From assembly GCA_009760855.2 (NCBI GenBank), contig WPIO01000009.1, forward strand, positions 9,077,501 through 9,141,500: a stretch of DNA of 64,000 nt, in the 5' to 3' direction. The translations under genes and the position numbers were made by a program. Shown here piece after piece: positions 20,901-31,682 of the stretch; the stretch's first letter is position 1; each line of letters opens with the position of its first letter. The stretch comes from Cristatella mucedo (taxonomy: Eukaryota; Bryozoa; Phylactolaemata; Cristatellidae). The notes under the pieces are model-generated. The model did not search any database. It was not told where the DNA came from and worked only from the letters and a program-made list of their open reading frames with translations.

Positions 20901-21913
20901 GGTGGGACGGAGCGCTAGGAGATGACACGCCGATCGGTTCGGTAGCTAGTTGCCATTAAAAACTCCAAACTGATAAGCTCGATGAGTTCGGGCACGTTGT
21001 TTTTTTACACGGCACTCCCGAATTTTCCCTAGCAACTCGCCATCCGGAGGCGTCGGTGATCGCAGCCCGTCGCACGCATCGTCGCTCAGATCGAGGCTCA
21101 GAGTCGGAGGCGACGTGCCGCGGTTCGGAGAGCCGGTGCGTCGCCTTTCGCAGAGTGGATGGTGGCGTCGCAGACAGAGGATGCGGCGATCGATTGCGGC
21201 GCTGGCGACGGCGGACTCGGCGGCGTCGGCGAGCCCGGCTTGCCGAGCGGCAAAAGCGCCGAGCGCTCGCGCACCGCGTTGCTGCTGCGGTGCCTTTAGC
21301 CCGAGGAGACGGCGCCGGCCGAGGCACCGGCTAAGGCGGTGGCGGCGGCGGCGCTTGATCTCATTTCCGCCACGTAGCCCGCAGTGGCTCTCGGCGAGCG
21401 CGTGGCCGGCGATCGGTCGCCGGCGGCGGGACCGGAAGAGTCGGCCTCGCGCGGTCTCGCGCGGCTCGGCGCAGCTAGCAAACCCGCAAAGTGCGAGCGG
21501 GCGCCGGCCGCGCTTCGGTGGAGGGCGGGGCGGGGCACTTCCCGTAAAGCGCGAAGCCGCCGCCGCCGCCGCTGACCGGCAGACGCACAATGCCGACCCG
21601 CCGACGCCGCCGCATAGTTATCCTAGCGATTTATGAAATTGCTCTCCGACGGCTCTTCCGACGTCTCGATGCTACAAAGAGACCGGAGATGGCGACGGCC
21701 GCCATCGTCTAGCATTTCTCAAAGCCGGCGCCGCCGACTGGACGCTTTCTTCTCCGTAGCTGAATGCTCAATTACTTTCTCGCTGATATTTCCAACGGGA
21801 TAATCTGACAGACAACAAGGAAGCGTGAAATGCCGCTGCAGCTGCGCCATCTATATATCGCTGCCGTGCAGCGCGCCTACAAAGGCAAGCCGATACTCGC
21901 GCGTCCCGGCTCA

Positions 21914-21915
<2 letters not shown>

Positions 21916-21958
<43 letters not shown>

Positions 21959-21966
21959 GCCGCCGC
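21916..21966. repeat. (CCG)n trinucleotide repeat
   Basis: About 16 CCG units with one CCA interruption. Confidence 0.96.
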
Positions 21967-22131
21967 ACTGCCCGCCCGCCCGTGCTCCCGGCGCTCGGCT
22001 CGGGCGCCTCCTAATTAAATTTCCCGCGCGTTTCTAATTAACTGAAAAACTCGAGACCCCGTCGCTGAAGAATTCTATTAGTGCATTAATGGCTCATTAG
22101 CCTAACCTGTCAACAGCGTGTAACGGCTGAG

Positions 22132-22222
22132 GGGAGGAGGAGGAGGAGGAGGAGGAGGAGGAGGAGGAGGAGGAGGAGGAGGAGGAGGAGGAGGAGGAGG
22201 AGGAGGAGGAGGAGGAGGAGGA
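22132..22222. repeat. (GGA)n trinucleotide repeat
   Basis: About 30 uninterrupted GGA units, polypurine on the plus strand. Reads as poly-Leu or poly-Pro in minus frames. Confidence 0.98.
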
Positions 22223-22740
22223 GCGCTGCCACGCCCCCGACAGCCGAGAGGCGGCGGCGCGCAGGCATTCCTGAGCGGCCAGAGCGCACTAATGCGGTTA
22301 TCCGACGCGAGCGGCGGCAGAAGACGAAGAAGCGACGCGTCGCCTCGACGCCAGTGCGTCCCTCTGTACCGCAGCCGGCTGGCAGGCGGCGGCGGCTCGG
22401 CCGAGCGCCGCTCGTGCACGGCGCTCGCTTCGTCGTCTCGCTGGCGGCAGCGCCGCGCCTCGGCGCCTCGGCACGGCGCGCCGCGGCCGATCGTCGCGCC
22501 AGGCCGCCGCTCGCGTTTTCCTGGCCGCGCGCGAGAGCGTCCGCGAGTTCTGCGCCACGCGCCGCCCTGCGAGCAGAGGCCGAGTCGGAATGAGGAAACG
22601 GAACGAGCGAACGTCGCCCGCCGTCGCTCGAAGGGCTGCGACCGCGAGCGCTTCGCGCGAGCGAGCTAGCGCCCGCCCGCCCGCCCGCGGATCGTTCTGC
22701 GGCGCCGTCTCGGTGCCGCGTTTTTTTTCCCTGCTCGCTG

Positions 22741-23870
22741 ATTAATTGGAAAAGCCGGCTGGCGAAAATTCTCGTCTCTCGTGTAGCTAATTGCAGCCAC
22801 TGGTGTTGTTGCGCCATCGACTCTTACGATTCGAAGATCTTCGCGTGGTCGAATGCGGAGGAATCGGAGGCGGCGCCCCGCCCCCGCCCTACCTCCTCCC
22901 CCCCACCCGCACCCGCTCTAGAAGAAGAGGATGAGTGGGCGTGCGCTCGCTGACGTCACTCTCCGGTGGCGGCGTCGTCGGGAGCCGTTAGATTCGCGTC
23001 GTCTGCACGCGCTGCCCTCTTTCTTTCCGAACCCAAGCCTCTTCCACCGTCACAGCCAAGCTGGCGGGCCAGGCATCTGTGACATCCCGACTAGACTTAT
23101 GTCGCTCGCTGCTTGACGGTTTTGCTACCGGTTCAAAGAAAATGCTTACGATCGATTCAAAACTTGGCAGCTTGGCTATCTGTTCCAACTGCCGCAACCG
23201 ACGCATCACTCCGCTGCTCAGCGACGGAGCCAAGGGCAGAGACGGAGGGGGGCATATCCTCAAAAAGGCGGCGCAGCGGGCCGCACCGCGCCTCCACGCC
23301 CTATTCCTACGCCCCGCGACCATCACCAACGCAGAAACTAAGCTTTAATTCCAGTCAATCAGCAACCGCCGAGCTCTTATCGAATAGGCGCGACGATCGT
23401 ACGCTACAATTTTTCATTAATTGCGGGTCTGGCCGCCCGCCGCCGCCGCCTACTTCGAACAGCTCATCAATGCAGCACTGGCTTCCTACGAAGCAGCGCA
23501 GCATTAAACTCCCGAGATCTCGTCCGTTTCCCGAGATCGCCTTTCGGTCAGTCCGTCCGTCCGTCCGCTCTCTGGCTCCGGCCCTACCTACCCGTGCGAA
23601 TTAGTTTCGCATCCATCATCGCGTCGCACCACCGTCGCCCTTTTGACTCTGGTCTAACTGCTCGTGCCTCAGAGAGCTCACTTCAAGTCCTTCAGAGGCG
23701 GCGCCTTCAGTGATTATGCTTTCAATGCTGGGAACTGGGCGCCGACTGTCGTCACGCCACCTTCTGATTTTACGGCATTCGAAAACAGCTAAAAAATAAT
23801 CTACGTATAACGTACCTCACCCAGCCTTTGCACTGTCTGAATGAATCGTTCCCTTTTGCAGTTGTGCTTT
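22741..23870. other. Unassigned mixed sequence
   Basis: GC-moderate to GC-rich with a poly-C stretch near 22900 and a GTCC run at 23548-23566. No gene or element recognised. Confidence 0.4.
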
Positions 23871-25010
23871 ATGAAACTTCGCACCTCATTGTCAAGGGCA
23901 ACAGCGAGCGACGTGCTTTTGTCTGACGCCGCAGCGGATCTGCACATGCATTCCTGCATGCTTTTCTTTCCCTGAGAGTGAGTGACACTAACCGGTATCC
24001 AACAAAACAGTGGCTGAGAGCCTTCCTAGCGCGATTCTGCTTGCTTGTCGCAGCCCGGTAATTGCTTACATTTGCAGCTCGCTTGCCTGAGCAGCGTACC
24101 TCGCTCTTCATTAACTATTGCTTATTGCATCGCTTGAGGCGAGCTTTAAAGCACTTGAATAGAGATTCCGAGTCCTCGAGCTTGGGTGCTAAGTAGCCAG
24201 CTCGTTATAGCTATTACAAGCACGAGCCGACGAACCGAATCCTCGCGCACTAGATCGGACCGGAATGCACCGCAAGGCAGCTTCAAATTCCATGCTGCGG
24301 GCGCCGAGCCACCGCCCGCTGCGCCCAAAACGTCTGTCTGTCCGGGCGGAGACTAGAGAGTGTGTCCGCTGCTCGGCCTAAGAATGTCCAGGCAGGTCTG
24401 AATGTCCAGGACAACCCCCCCCCCCCACGCGCGAGCGGTCCGCTGCTGCTCGGCTGCTGCTGCTGCTTTGCCGAGTCCCGCGAATGGCCGAATGTGTGCG
24501 TGGCCTGCTAAGCTGACGGTTGCAAGCGAAAGCGACGGCTGTATTCGCCCGCCGTCTGCATTCTCACTCCACCGCACCACGCTCCTTGTTGCGAACTAGT
24601 TTATTTTTTCCGTCGATTGGCGATGACCGATTAAAAGCAGCGGATGTTTCGAACAAAACCATTTGGTCAGAAATTAGAATTTTAACATTTTTGGTGAGTT
24701 GAGTAAAGTGAGTGTAATTGCATGCCCCGGTTTCTTTTCGTAGGCGGCTAAGGTTGCCATGGCGATCGCCGATACCGGATACTCGCCGAAGCCAGCTTCA
24801 ATTCTCGCCGCACTCTTCGCGCAGTTAGTAATGCTTTGCCTGTAAAAAAAACCGAAATAGCTAGAAAAGCATCCGTCCTTTTGCTTATAGCAAAAAGGTA
24901 AATCCTTCGTTTGACATGCGCTATTTTGAATTGCGGAAGAAATTTCACGTTGCTATATAGACAGACAAACCGTGTTTATTTTACTCAACAATTTTTTTCA
25001 GCATGCGTAA
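23871..25010. other. Unassigned, AT-rising sequence
   Basis: Poly-C at 24415-24426 and a CTG run at 24458-24468 are the only simple repeats. No exon recognised. Confidence 0.4.
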
Positions 25011-25017
25011 AAGACGG

Positions 25018-25110
25018 CGCATATCATCTGGAGACCGTTTCTTCAGTTCAAATGCTCCCAGAGCCTGTAAATTACTACCGACTGACATCGAAAAATAGCC
25101 TGAATTAGCA
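25018..25110 (+). pseudogene. LINE C-terminal relic
   Basis: GGAGACCGTTTCTTCAGTTC onward translates as GDRFFSSNAPRACKLLPTDI, matching the GDRAFSSYAPKAWNSLPTDI-type end of CR1/L2 ORFs in this window. Very old and truncated on both sides. Confidence 0.75.
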
Positions 25111-25460
25111 TGTGAAACTAAGCAACAGTAAACCCACCAATTCCTCACAGCCTTCACTCCGTTCAGAAATTAATTATTCTTGTTTATAATAGTAATGACA
25201 CTATGCAACACAATTTATTTTTTTCCGTAGTCTTAAGAGTTATTTTCTAATTGCTAATGCCTCGAAAATATGGAAAATAGCCATTATTCTTCACAGATTT
25301 GCTGTTGTGTCGTAGACGGTATTTAACTTTGAATTGACCCATTTCCGACGAAAAAAAAACACAAATTCGTGGTTTCCATTTAGTGAGAAAGGAAAACAAA
25401 TGAATCAAAATTAGTATGCATTTACCCTAAAGTCACAGACAAATTACGACTAAAGAGATG
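25111..25460. other. AT-rich spacer
   Basis: AT-rich with short A and T runs. No feature recognised. Confidence 0.45.
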
Positions 25461-25461
25461 T

Positions 25462-26620
25462 CTATAAATGAGTGAATGTTTCAGATTTCCACCTATTTTT
25501 CAAATCGCTTTCTTTAAGAAGCCCCCGAGCATACTCCCCCACCATGCTTTCGTTATCCTGTGACTTGCAGTAACGTTCAAGTTCCAGTACATCCCGGTTA
25601 CAGGATGTACTCATAGGATCTTCCGAGCTCCTGGCTCTCGTATTCTCCTGGAAAATTTCCGCATGAGAATTTCGGATAAATGCGGTCTCTTTGAGGAATG
25701 TAAGGCATCTAATTTTTGGTATAGTCATTTATGAGAGCCTGAATCAGCTCCTCAAAAAAAGAAATTTTTTCATCTGTTGTCTGAGGTTAACACCAGATTT
25801 GACCTTTGACCTCAGTCAGCTGCGGAAAGACGTCTTGAACATACTTGAAAACTGCTGACTCATTGTCTCGTGCCGTGACCAAGTGTTTGATGAGGCCTGC
25901 CTATATGCGCTGTGGTGGCATCAGCACCTCCCGAGGGTCTAACTGCTGCTGCTGCTGCTCCAACTTGAAGTCTGCTCCTCCCTACAGAGAACACAGAACT
26001 ACAGAGAACGCGGTTCGCACTCTGTGGCCACAGTTCTACGTGCGATGGCGATCCGCGGCCTCCCGGCCTACCCAGGGGCTAAGATAATGAGGAAAATTTT
26101 TGAAAACGCCTAAGAGGCCCATCAAAAATGACACAACTTTGAAGTGTCTGATGACCTTCCAGCCGTAGTCACCGTATTTCAAGGCACTCAGCAAGAAACA
26201 TGCTAATATGGTGGTGCAGTCCTCCTCCTCCTCGAGGTGCACAGAGTGAGTTAAAGGGAGTGGGTGGGTACTTCTTCCCATTATTGAGCAGGCTGAATTT
26301 GAGGCTCCTGCCTGATTCACTGCCTCAAAACATAGGCTCACCACTCACTTAGATTGCAGGTAATTCGTATGGCCTCAACTAGACCACTAGCCTCACCTCC
26401 TCACCCACCTCCTCACCTACCCCCACCTCAACTAGCCACGTTGTTGCGCAAGAACAGCCCACCTTGCCGACTGAGGAAGTCGAAAAAAAGGATCCGTTAC
26501 TTTCACACATTAATCTGACCAGCTCCATTGCTTGAGCTCAGATTTCAGTAGCTCAGCATTGGACTCGGTGAGATCAGGGTCACTGATCAGAAAATTTTCG
26601 TGTAAGGCACTTCTACGGTT
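25462..26620 (-). pseudogene. Broken copy of an uncharacterised, probably transposon-derived protein gene
   Basis: Read on the minus strand from about 26610 down, several frames together make one diverged protein. The pieces are DPDLTESNAELLKSELKQWS (about 26595-26515, ends in a stop), ALKYGDYGWKVIRHFKVVSF with LMGLLGVFKNFPHYLSPW (about 26190-26060), DPREVLMPPQRI, a stop, AGLIKHLVTARDNESAVFKY with VQDVFPQLTEVKG (about 25940-25800), and finally FQENTRARSSEDPMSTSCNR and ESMVGEYARGLLKESDLKNR ending at a TGA (25462). Their order and spacing match, from memory, a family of large uncharacterised proteins predicted in multiple copies in many invertebrates. These carry motifs like FLMGLQGGFTKFPC, VLMPPLHIKLGL and MMGDYIWGLIRESD. 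I know no biochemical function; transposase origin is inferred from copy number. Multiple stops and frame shifts make this copy non-functional. Confidence 0.8.
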
Positions 26621-26649
26621 ATGTTTCATTGGATGCTACTCCATGGTGT

Positions 26650-26830
26650 TATAATAACAATAATACACTTAATAAAGCGCTCTCAGAGAACTCAATCTCT
26701 CTCTCTCCAGGCTCTTCACATTTGCTGCAAGGGAAATGCAATTGAATGGTGAGCGTTATCATGTTTGATAAACAACATTAATACCACGGTTAGAGGGGAA
26801 ATGCACAGGGTCAGCATGCAAGCTATTTCC
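26650..26830 (-). repeat. LINE A 3' UTR and tail, antisense
   Basis: AATAACAATAATACACTTAA, TAAAGCGCTCTCAGAGAACT, CAATCTCTCTCTCTCCAGGC and a 3' UTR with ATGCACAGGGTCAGCATGCA. The CTCT motif in the tail has expanded by several units relative to other copies, an early stage of the process seen at 54.84 kb. Confidence 0.9.
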
Positions 26831-27185
26831 GCCTAACCCTCATTAGTTGGGCATGATGTGCGCAGGGTGCGCATTCGCGAACCTGAGGTCGGCGCAGTGC
26901 CTAGCAACATTACCGGAGAATTTCAAAATAATATTGTTCTGACCACCGAAGCAAAGTTTTTGTGGAAAAACCGCTAGCTTTTTTATGCAAATATGCTTTA
27001 CTTTTAGTTTAATCTGCCAAAAATGTCGCTATTCTCTAGATCTTTTGCTTCGCAAACGCTCTGTCACTCCGCACAGTGGGGTTAGTAACCGGGTACCAAT
27101 AGCCACTGAAGTAACTAATGGTTGATGCACTACAATCGAGGCTCTCAGTGTTCTGTTTTCATATGCAGAAAATGAGGGCCACTAT
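26831..27185. other. Unassigned spacer
   Basis: AT-moderate sequence with no recognised feature. Confidence 0.4.
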
Positions 27186-27189
27186 GAGA

Positions 27190-27191
27190 GA

Positions 27192-27284
<93 letters not shown>
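27190..27284. repeat. (GA)n microsatellite
   Basis: About 90 bp of nearly pure GA. Confidence 0.97.
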
Positions 27285-27285
<1 letters not shown>

Positions 27286-27984
27286 GACGGGGCTGTACAA
27301 GGAATTATGGGTAGCGGGCACCGTGCGAGATATTCACACCGAAGAAAACGTGCCAGAATGAAAGCGGATGGAATCTGTGGTTGCTGCTAATATGACCATA
27401 GATAGCACCTCGTCAGCAACCGTTCAGTAGCTCGTTCGCTTACCCTTTTTAGCGGGCCCCCCTTTGACCACGTGAGCACTCGTTCTTCGCCCCGTGCGAC
27501 GGATCGATGCAACCCTCACCTTCAGCCGTACTACCACTTGGTGCAGCAGCGGCTGGAGCGAATGCCGCCGCTCCGCCAAAGGAGCCGGATGAAGATTTGC
27601 CGCTGAACGTCATTTGCGAATGCCGCGTCACGAACGTTTCGAGAGTGCTGCCACTGCGAAAGTCGGCGGCGAACTTGTTTGCGGCTTATTCAAACGACTC
27701 CGGGTGGTGAACGAAGAGGAGACTGTGGTTTTTAAGCGGCGCGGAAGCAGCGACGGTGCCGCCTCTTTGCGAAATGCCGCCAAAGCGTGCGCGCGAGGGC
27801 CTTCACTGCGGGACTTGCTGCTTCGCCACACACTTTGCGTCTCCGTCCTGTCTACGACGCATCCTGTAGAGCGCCTCAACAGCAATGCAGCCTGACGAGG
27901 ATTATATTTGGGAACCTAGTGTGTATTGCATAGACTTGAGCATGAACTGCAGGCGCTAGGTACGCGTCCGCTATTATACATCAT
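27285..27984. other. Unassigned sequence with open frames
   Basis: Plus frames at 27507-27710 and 27614-27895 have balanced residue use (for example KEPDEDLPLNVICECRVTNV) and could be exon remnants. They overlap in different frames and match no family I know. No splice donor or acceptor could be tied to them. Confidence 0.35.
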
Positions 27985-28120
27985 AAATATATAATTCACT
28001 TGTATAGCAGCCTAAGAGAACTTAGTCTCCAGTCAGGTACTTCACATGTGCCGCTGGACTCAAACCCACGACCGGTCATCGGCCGTCAAAGGCGAGTGAG
28101 TACCTTACCCCTGGGCCTAA
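27985..28120 (-). repeat. SINE S2, antisense
   Basis: TATAATTCACTTGTATAGCA, GCCTAAGAGAACTTAGTCTC, CTTCACATGTGCC, then CTCAAACCCACGACCGG (box B complement) and CTTACCCCTGGGCC (box A complement). Same order as the 20.74-kb copy. Confidence 0.87.
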
Positions 28121-28129
28121 GGTCTCTGG

Positions 28130-28401
28130 CTCTGACTCGGCCTGAACGCTCAGCGCCCGTTTCCCTCGCGAAAGGAAAGATGTCGTGTACATGTTCTATG
28201 CCGGCCGTTGCCGGGCACCCTCTGCTTTCAACTGGTTTCGCTTCGCTTTCAATTCGGCATGCTCGCTCGCTCTTCCGCTTTCCGCCCATTTCGCGCTCGC
28301 TACTACTCGTACGCCTGCGCCGATGGCTCGCCAATAAAGCGGCCGAATCGGGCTCGCGGTCTGTGGTCCCTCGCCAGAAGGCGCGCGCGGTATTGCAAGG
28401 C

Positions 28402-28456
<55 letters not shown>

Positions 28457-28775
28457 ACTCAGAAATGCGGCGCGAACTTGACGGAGACGGCGGAGGCGGA
28501 GCAGTGTATATGCGCGCTCTCGGCCCACGCGCAATCATGTCAGCACTGAGAGATTTCCGCTTCTCCGCGCGAACCTCTCGGCGCGCGCCTCTCGAGCGCG
28601 CGCCGCGGCCTCGCTATCGCCGCAAGCAGGCGGCTTCCGGCGCGCTGAACGGTCTGCGATCGGTGAGCCGTCCGTCGGTGCTGCGCGCGCGTAAGCGTGC
28701 GCAGCCATCGCGCGCGACCGCTCGGCACGATCTTCCCGGCCCTCCAGGCTGCATCCGCTGCAGGCGCTCCCTCGG
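28130..28775. other. CpG-rich GC block with (CT)n
   Basis: CpG-dense, with a (CT)n run at 28409-28450. The 343-codon plus frame crossing it reads Ser-Leu through the CT run and is not considered real. Confidence 0.5.
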
Positions 28776-28785
28776 CTATATATAC
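28776..28785 (+). promoter_or_regulatory. Candidate TATA box in a CpG-rich block
   Basis: CTATATATAC sits in strongly GC-rich DNA, 165 bp upstream of an ATG in good Kozak context (GGACAATGG at 28941). A start site near 28808 would be expected. A TA-dinucleotide repeat could mimic this by chance. Confidence 0.4.
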
Positions 28786-28940
28786 GGAGAGCCCGCCGCC
28801 GCCGCCGCTGCCGCCGCCTCGAGCGTTGCTCGCCGGCGCTTCCGCTGTCTGGCCGCAGGAGGCAGCTCTGAGGAACGTAGCGTGAGACGCAGCGAGGGAG
28901 CGAGCGAGCGGCTGCGAGTGCTGGCTGCGAGTGCTGGACA

Positions 28941-29057
28941 ATGGCGGCAACGGACGTCCGTCGCAGAGCGGCGGCGGCGACGGAAGTGCTCATTAACCGC
29001 GCAGCCCGCTACGTTTTGCCGGCGCGATTAAATTACAAAGATTCTTATGAGTATTAG
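28941..29057 (+). CDS. Hypothetical 38-codon ORF downstream of a possible TATA promoter
   Basis: The ATG has A at -3 and G at +4. The predicted product starts MAATDVRRRAAAATEVLINR and ends YKDSYEY, basic at the N-terminus, with no domain I recognise. The only support is the TATA-like element at the expected distance and the CpG-rich context. It could be the first coding part of a spliced gene, but I see no convincing donor, or it could be chance. Treat as a weak call. Confidence 0.25.
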   Translation: MAATDVRRRAAAATEVLINRAARYVLPARLNYKDSYEY

Positions 29058-29394
29058 TAATATAGGCAGTGTAGGTAATCGTCAGCGTGACTCGGCGCAC
29101 TCAATATAATGAGAGCGAGACATTTCGAAAGAGCGATCGTCCGACGTTCGGCGGATACCACCAGAAGTCGTCAGAGTGTTGTTCCGGACTCCCGTCACAG
29201 GTCGCTCAGTTAATCGGGAAGTCGGTGCAGTGATGCGACGGCGGGATAATGTAACGCATGTTTGCGTTTAAAAGCACTCACATCTGCTGTCCCGCTGCGA
29301 TAGGGCAGCCGCAGAGCTCTGTCTGGGGCGCTGACCTGTCTGTGGCAAAAGTCGGCTGGCCGGAGCTCTGAGCTGAGTTCCGGCCAGTGATATA
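29058..29394. other. Unassigned spacer
   Basis: Mixed sequence. An inverted GGCCGGAGCTCTG / GAGTTCCGGCC motif lies near 29358-29388. Confidence 0.35.
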
Positions 29395-29424
29395 ATACAA
29401 TACAATATTAATACAATACAATAT
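29395..29424. repeat. Short tandem repeat of AATACAATACAATATT
   Basis: Two copies of a 16-bp AT-rich unit directly precede the LINE A fragment. Confidence 0.85.
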
Positions 29425-29765
29425 TAATCAGCTCCGACCTGCATCAGAACATCCCCTGACCTGACCACATTTAAAAGAAACTTAAAAACATACCTATTTA
29501 GGACAGCATTTAGTGGGTCCTTGTGATTCGTCCTCGATGTGCTTATGCGTGCTGACACTGTGCATGCTGCCACTAACCACATTTGCATGCTGACCCAGTG
29601 CATGTAACCCCTAACCATGTTATTCATTTTGTTTGTTTTTCAAGCATGATTTTACTTACTATTCTATTGCGTATCACTTTGCAGCAAATGTAAAGCGCCT
29701 AGAAAGAGATTAAGTTCTCTGAGGGCGCTTTATCAAGTGCAATATTATTATTATTAATAATGCGG
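29425..29765 (+). repeat. LINE A 3' end, best sense-strand copy
   Basis: Begins inside the ORF end (ACATCCCCTGACCTGACCAC, ATTTAAAAGAAACTTAAAAA). It continues through the 3' UTR (CATGCTGCCACTAACCACAT and TGCATGCTGACCCAGTGCAT) and ends AAAGCGCCTAGAAAGAGATT, GAGGGCGCTTTATCAAGTGC and (ATT)n. It serves as the window's reference for the family tail. Confidence 0.93.
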
Positions 29766-30085
29766 CGAGTGGCCGCGAGTGGCCGCACGCTGCCCGCCGC
29801 CCGCCGCGCGCGGCCACTCGCAGAGAGGCGAGCGCCGCGCGCGCGCGCTGCCGCAGCCGACGGTAGCGAAGAAGGGCCTGCGCCGCGCCAGGATTTCGCG
29901 CGGCCCGTGCAAGGCAGGCCGCCTGCGCCGCTGCAGCGGAGACGGAGGCGGCCTGTGGAGCGAGCGAGAGCCTGCGGATGCGAAAGGAGACGGAGCGGGT
30001 TGGGCGCTCGCGCCGGTTTTCGTGGCGATCGGAGGGCGACGCTGCGTCGTGCCTCCGATCGCCACGAAAATCAGCGCGAAAAATC
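29766..30085. other. CpG-rich GC block between two LINE ends
   Basis: High GC and CpG, with shared words around the 30017 hairpin. No exon recognised. Confidence 0.45.
30017..30070. repeat. Perfect hairpin, 19-bp arms
   Basis: TTTTCGTGGCGATCGGAGG (30017-30035) pairs exactly with 30052-30070. The 16-nt middle can form five more pairs (CGACG/CGTCG), so most of the 54 bp can fold. Confidence 0.95.
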
Positions 30086-30094
30086 TTTTGGAGA

Positions 30095-30400
30095 TGGCGC
30101 CGCCGACAGCTCCTGGGTTTCCTGAGCAACGGCAACTGCTCTCCTGCTGCCGACTGTAGCTCATCCTTTCCAACGGTCCTGAGCGGCTACTTCCATGCTA
30201 CTCACTACCTCAAATGCTGTCCTGACTCGGCTATGCTTCCCACTTTCTCTTTGTTGCGTGAGATGAAGTCTGTTGGCTACCGAATGCTTACCGAAATTTG
30301 CTTAGGCTGTGAGTGCACTACACAAAACTCTCCTGCGTAACACCCACATGGTCTTTATGACTTTGTGGAGTTACAGACGGAGATACATTACATTACTTAA
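30095..30400 (+). repeat. LINE B 3' end, sense
   Basis: GCAACTGCTCTCCTGCTGCC, GACTGTAGCTCATCCTTTCC, CTACTTCCATGCTACTCACT and CTACCGAATGCTTACCGAAA run in LINE B order. It ends GTTACAGACGGAGATACATT plus ACATTAC, the exact family terminus. Confidence 0.93.
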
Positions 30401-30625
30401 GCCCGGAGCTCGCCACTGGCTGGTATATCGGTAGCCCGAAACACAGCGAGAGTTTAAAAGGCAGCTTAAAGCCCTGTTAATTCTGGCTCAGTCAGTATTT
30501 TCTCTGTCCATGTGCATTTTCCTAGCGTCCTCATGCATGCTGAAATTTTGCACGTGATGGCTTATTATCTAACATACTTTTTGAAATGAATAAAGGCTGC
30601 GTAAGTAAATAAAAGAAAGAAATAT
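30401..30625 (+). repeat. Another LINE 3' fragment
   Basis: GAGAGTTTAAAAGGCAGCTT (FKRQLKALL) and the following T-rich 3' UTR resemble a further CR1/L2 ORF end. It begins where the LINE B terminus stops. Lower confidence because the tail is not of the A type. Confidence 0.6.
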
Positions 30626-31325
30626 ATTTCTGCTTGTGCACTGTGAGTTTTTATCATTATTATTATTATTCGAATATTTACATTAGAAGCAGATACAGGT
30701 ATATATGCTTTTCTTGCGGCGGACTTTGAAAAACCGCTGCGGCTGTAGCCACTCGCGCGGCGCCCGCGGTAAGTGATGTTGGAGAGGATAACCCAAGAAA
30801 AGCGCCAAAGTCAAAAGCGCTTTGAAAAAAGTGCGAAAACTGTAATAATAAGGAATACTTATTTAAATGCGTATTCATAACTTGAGTATTTAATTAGAGA
30901 TACATAGTATAACTTGCAAAACTCAAAAAGCTTGATAGTGTTTGCCCATTTTCAATTAGACGCTCGCATTGTGCGAGATTCCTTGAAGGTAATAATCCCA
31001 CTAGGACTGTTTCGAGGTAGAGCGTTGATGCTTCGAGCACGAAAATTTGAATCCCACGAATAATTGCGATACAGCTGCCATTTTTACAATAAACATCGGA
31101 ACACTGCGATTTTGATTCCAAATTGTATAACATGCTGTTGTGGATTTACCCACGAAATTCATGCAGTTTCTGTAAACCACGCGCTTTGCCATTCGTGCAT
31201 TTTGGCGGTCGCTAGAGTTGCGCACTTTGGTCGGAGTGCTTTTGTCGTCGGAGAGAGGCACCGTCGGAGGGAGGGGCGTTTGCGAAGAGCTGTCGGCAGC
31301 CTCTGGAATCATCGGTACGCCCTGA
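30626..31325. other. Unassigned sequence
   Basis: AT-moderate. Opposed ORFs at 31001-31339 (-) and 31064-31342 (+) have balanced residue use but no motif I recognise. Could hold an old coding relic. Confidence 0.35.
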
Positions 31326-31327
31326 AA

Positions 31328-31545
31328 ATAATAATGCAATAATAATAATACATTTTATATAGCGTCCTCAGATAACTCAATCTCTTTCTTTCTAGGCACT
31401 TGGAATTTGCTTCAAAAGAAGCACGATTGAATGGTTAGTTGCAGCATGGTCAATGACATCAAGATTAATATGGTTGGGGTGACATGCACAGGGTCAGCAT
31501 GCAATTATGGTTAGTGGCAGTATGCAGTGTCAGCACGCATAGGCC
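31328..31545 (-). repeat. LINE A 3' UTR and tail, antisense
   Basis: AATAATAATACATTTTATAT, GCGTCCTCAGATAACTCAAT and CTCTTTCTTTCTAGGCACTT, then GACATGCACAGGGTCAGCAT and GTCAGCACGCATAGGCCCAC. 5'-truncated. Confidence 0.9.
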
Positions 31546-31582
31546 CACTTCAAAACTTTAGTAGTTGGGGAAATTCCACGGT

Positions 31583-31682
31583 GGCAGCCGCCGCCGCCGC
31601 CGCCGCCGCCGCCAACGCCGCCGCCAACGCCGCCGCCAACGCCGCCGCCGCCATAGCCGCCGCCAATGCCGCCGCCGCCCGT
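31583..31682. repeat. (GCC)n / (GCCGCCAAC)n array
   Basis: GCC triplets with regularly placed AAC and ATA interruptions, about 100 bp. Reads as Ala/Asn repeats in one plus frame. Confidence 0.93.

Larger units (their letters stand above)
21010..22740. other. CpG-rich GC block with GCC and GGA arrays
   Basis: The longest GC block in the window. It is densely CpG and open in up to six frames, with no coherent protein. It contains (GCC)n at 21916-21966 and the (GGA)n array. It could be a large CpG island; its gene, if any, is not visible. Confidence 0.5.

Noticed and set aside
27507-27895. Exon pair with balanced residue use
   Set aside because: Two overlapping plus frames conflict, no splice signals fit, and no family is recognised; kept only as an unassigned region.
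28000-29031. 343-codon plus frame
   Set aside because: It runs from an antisense SINE through a CT array into a CpG block, and has no domain or coherent composition.
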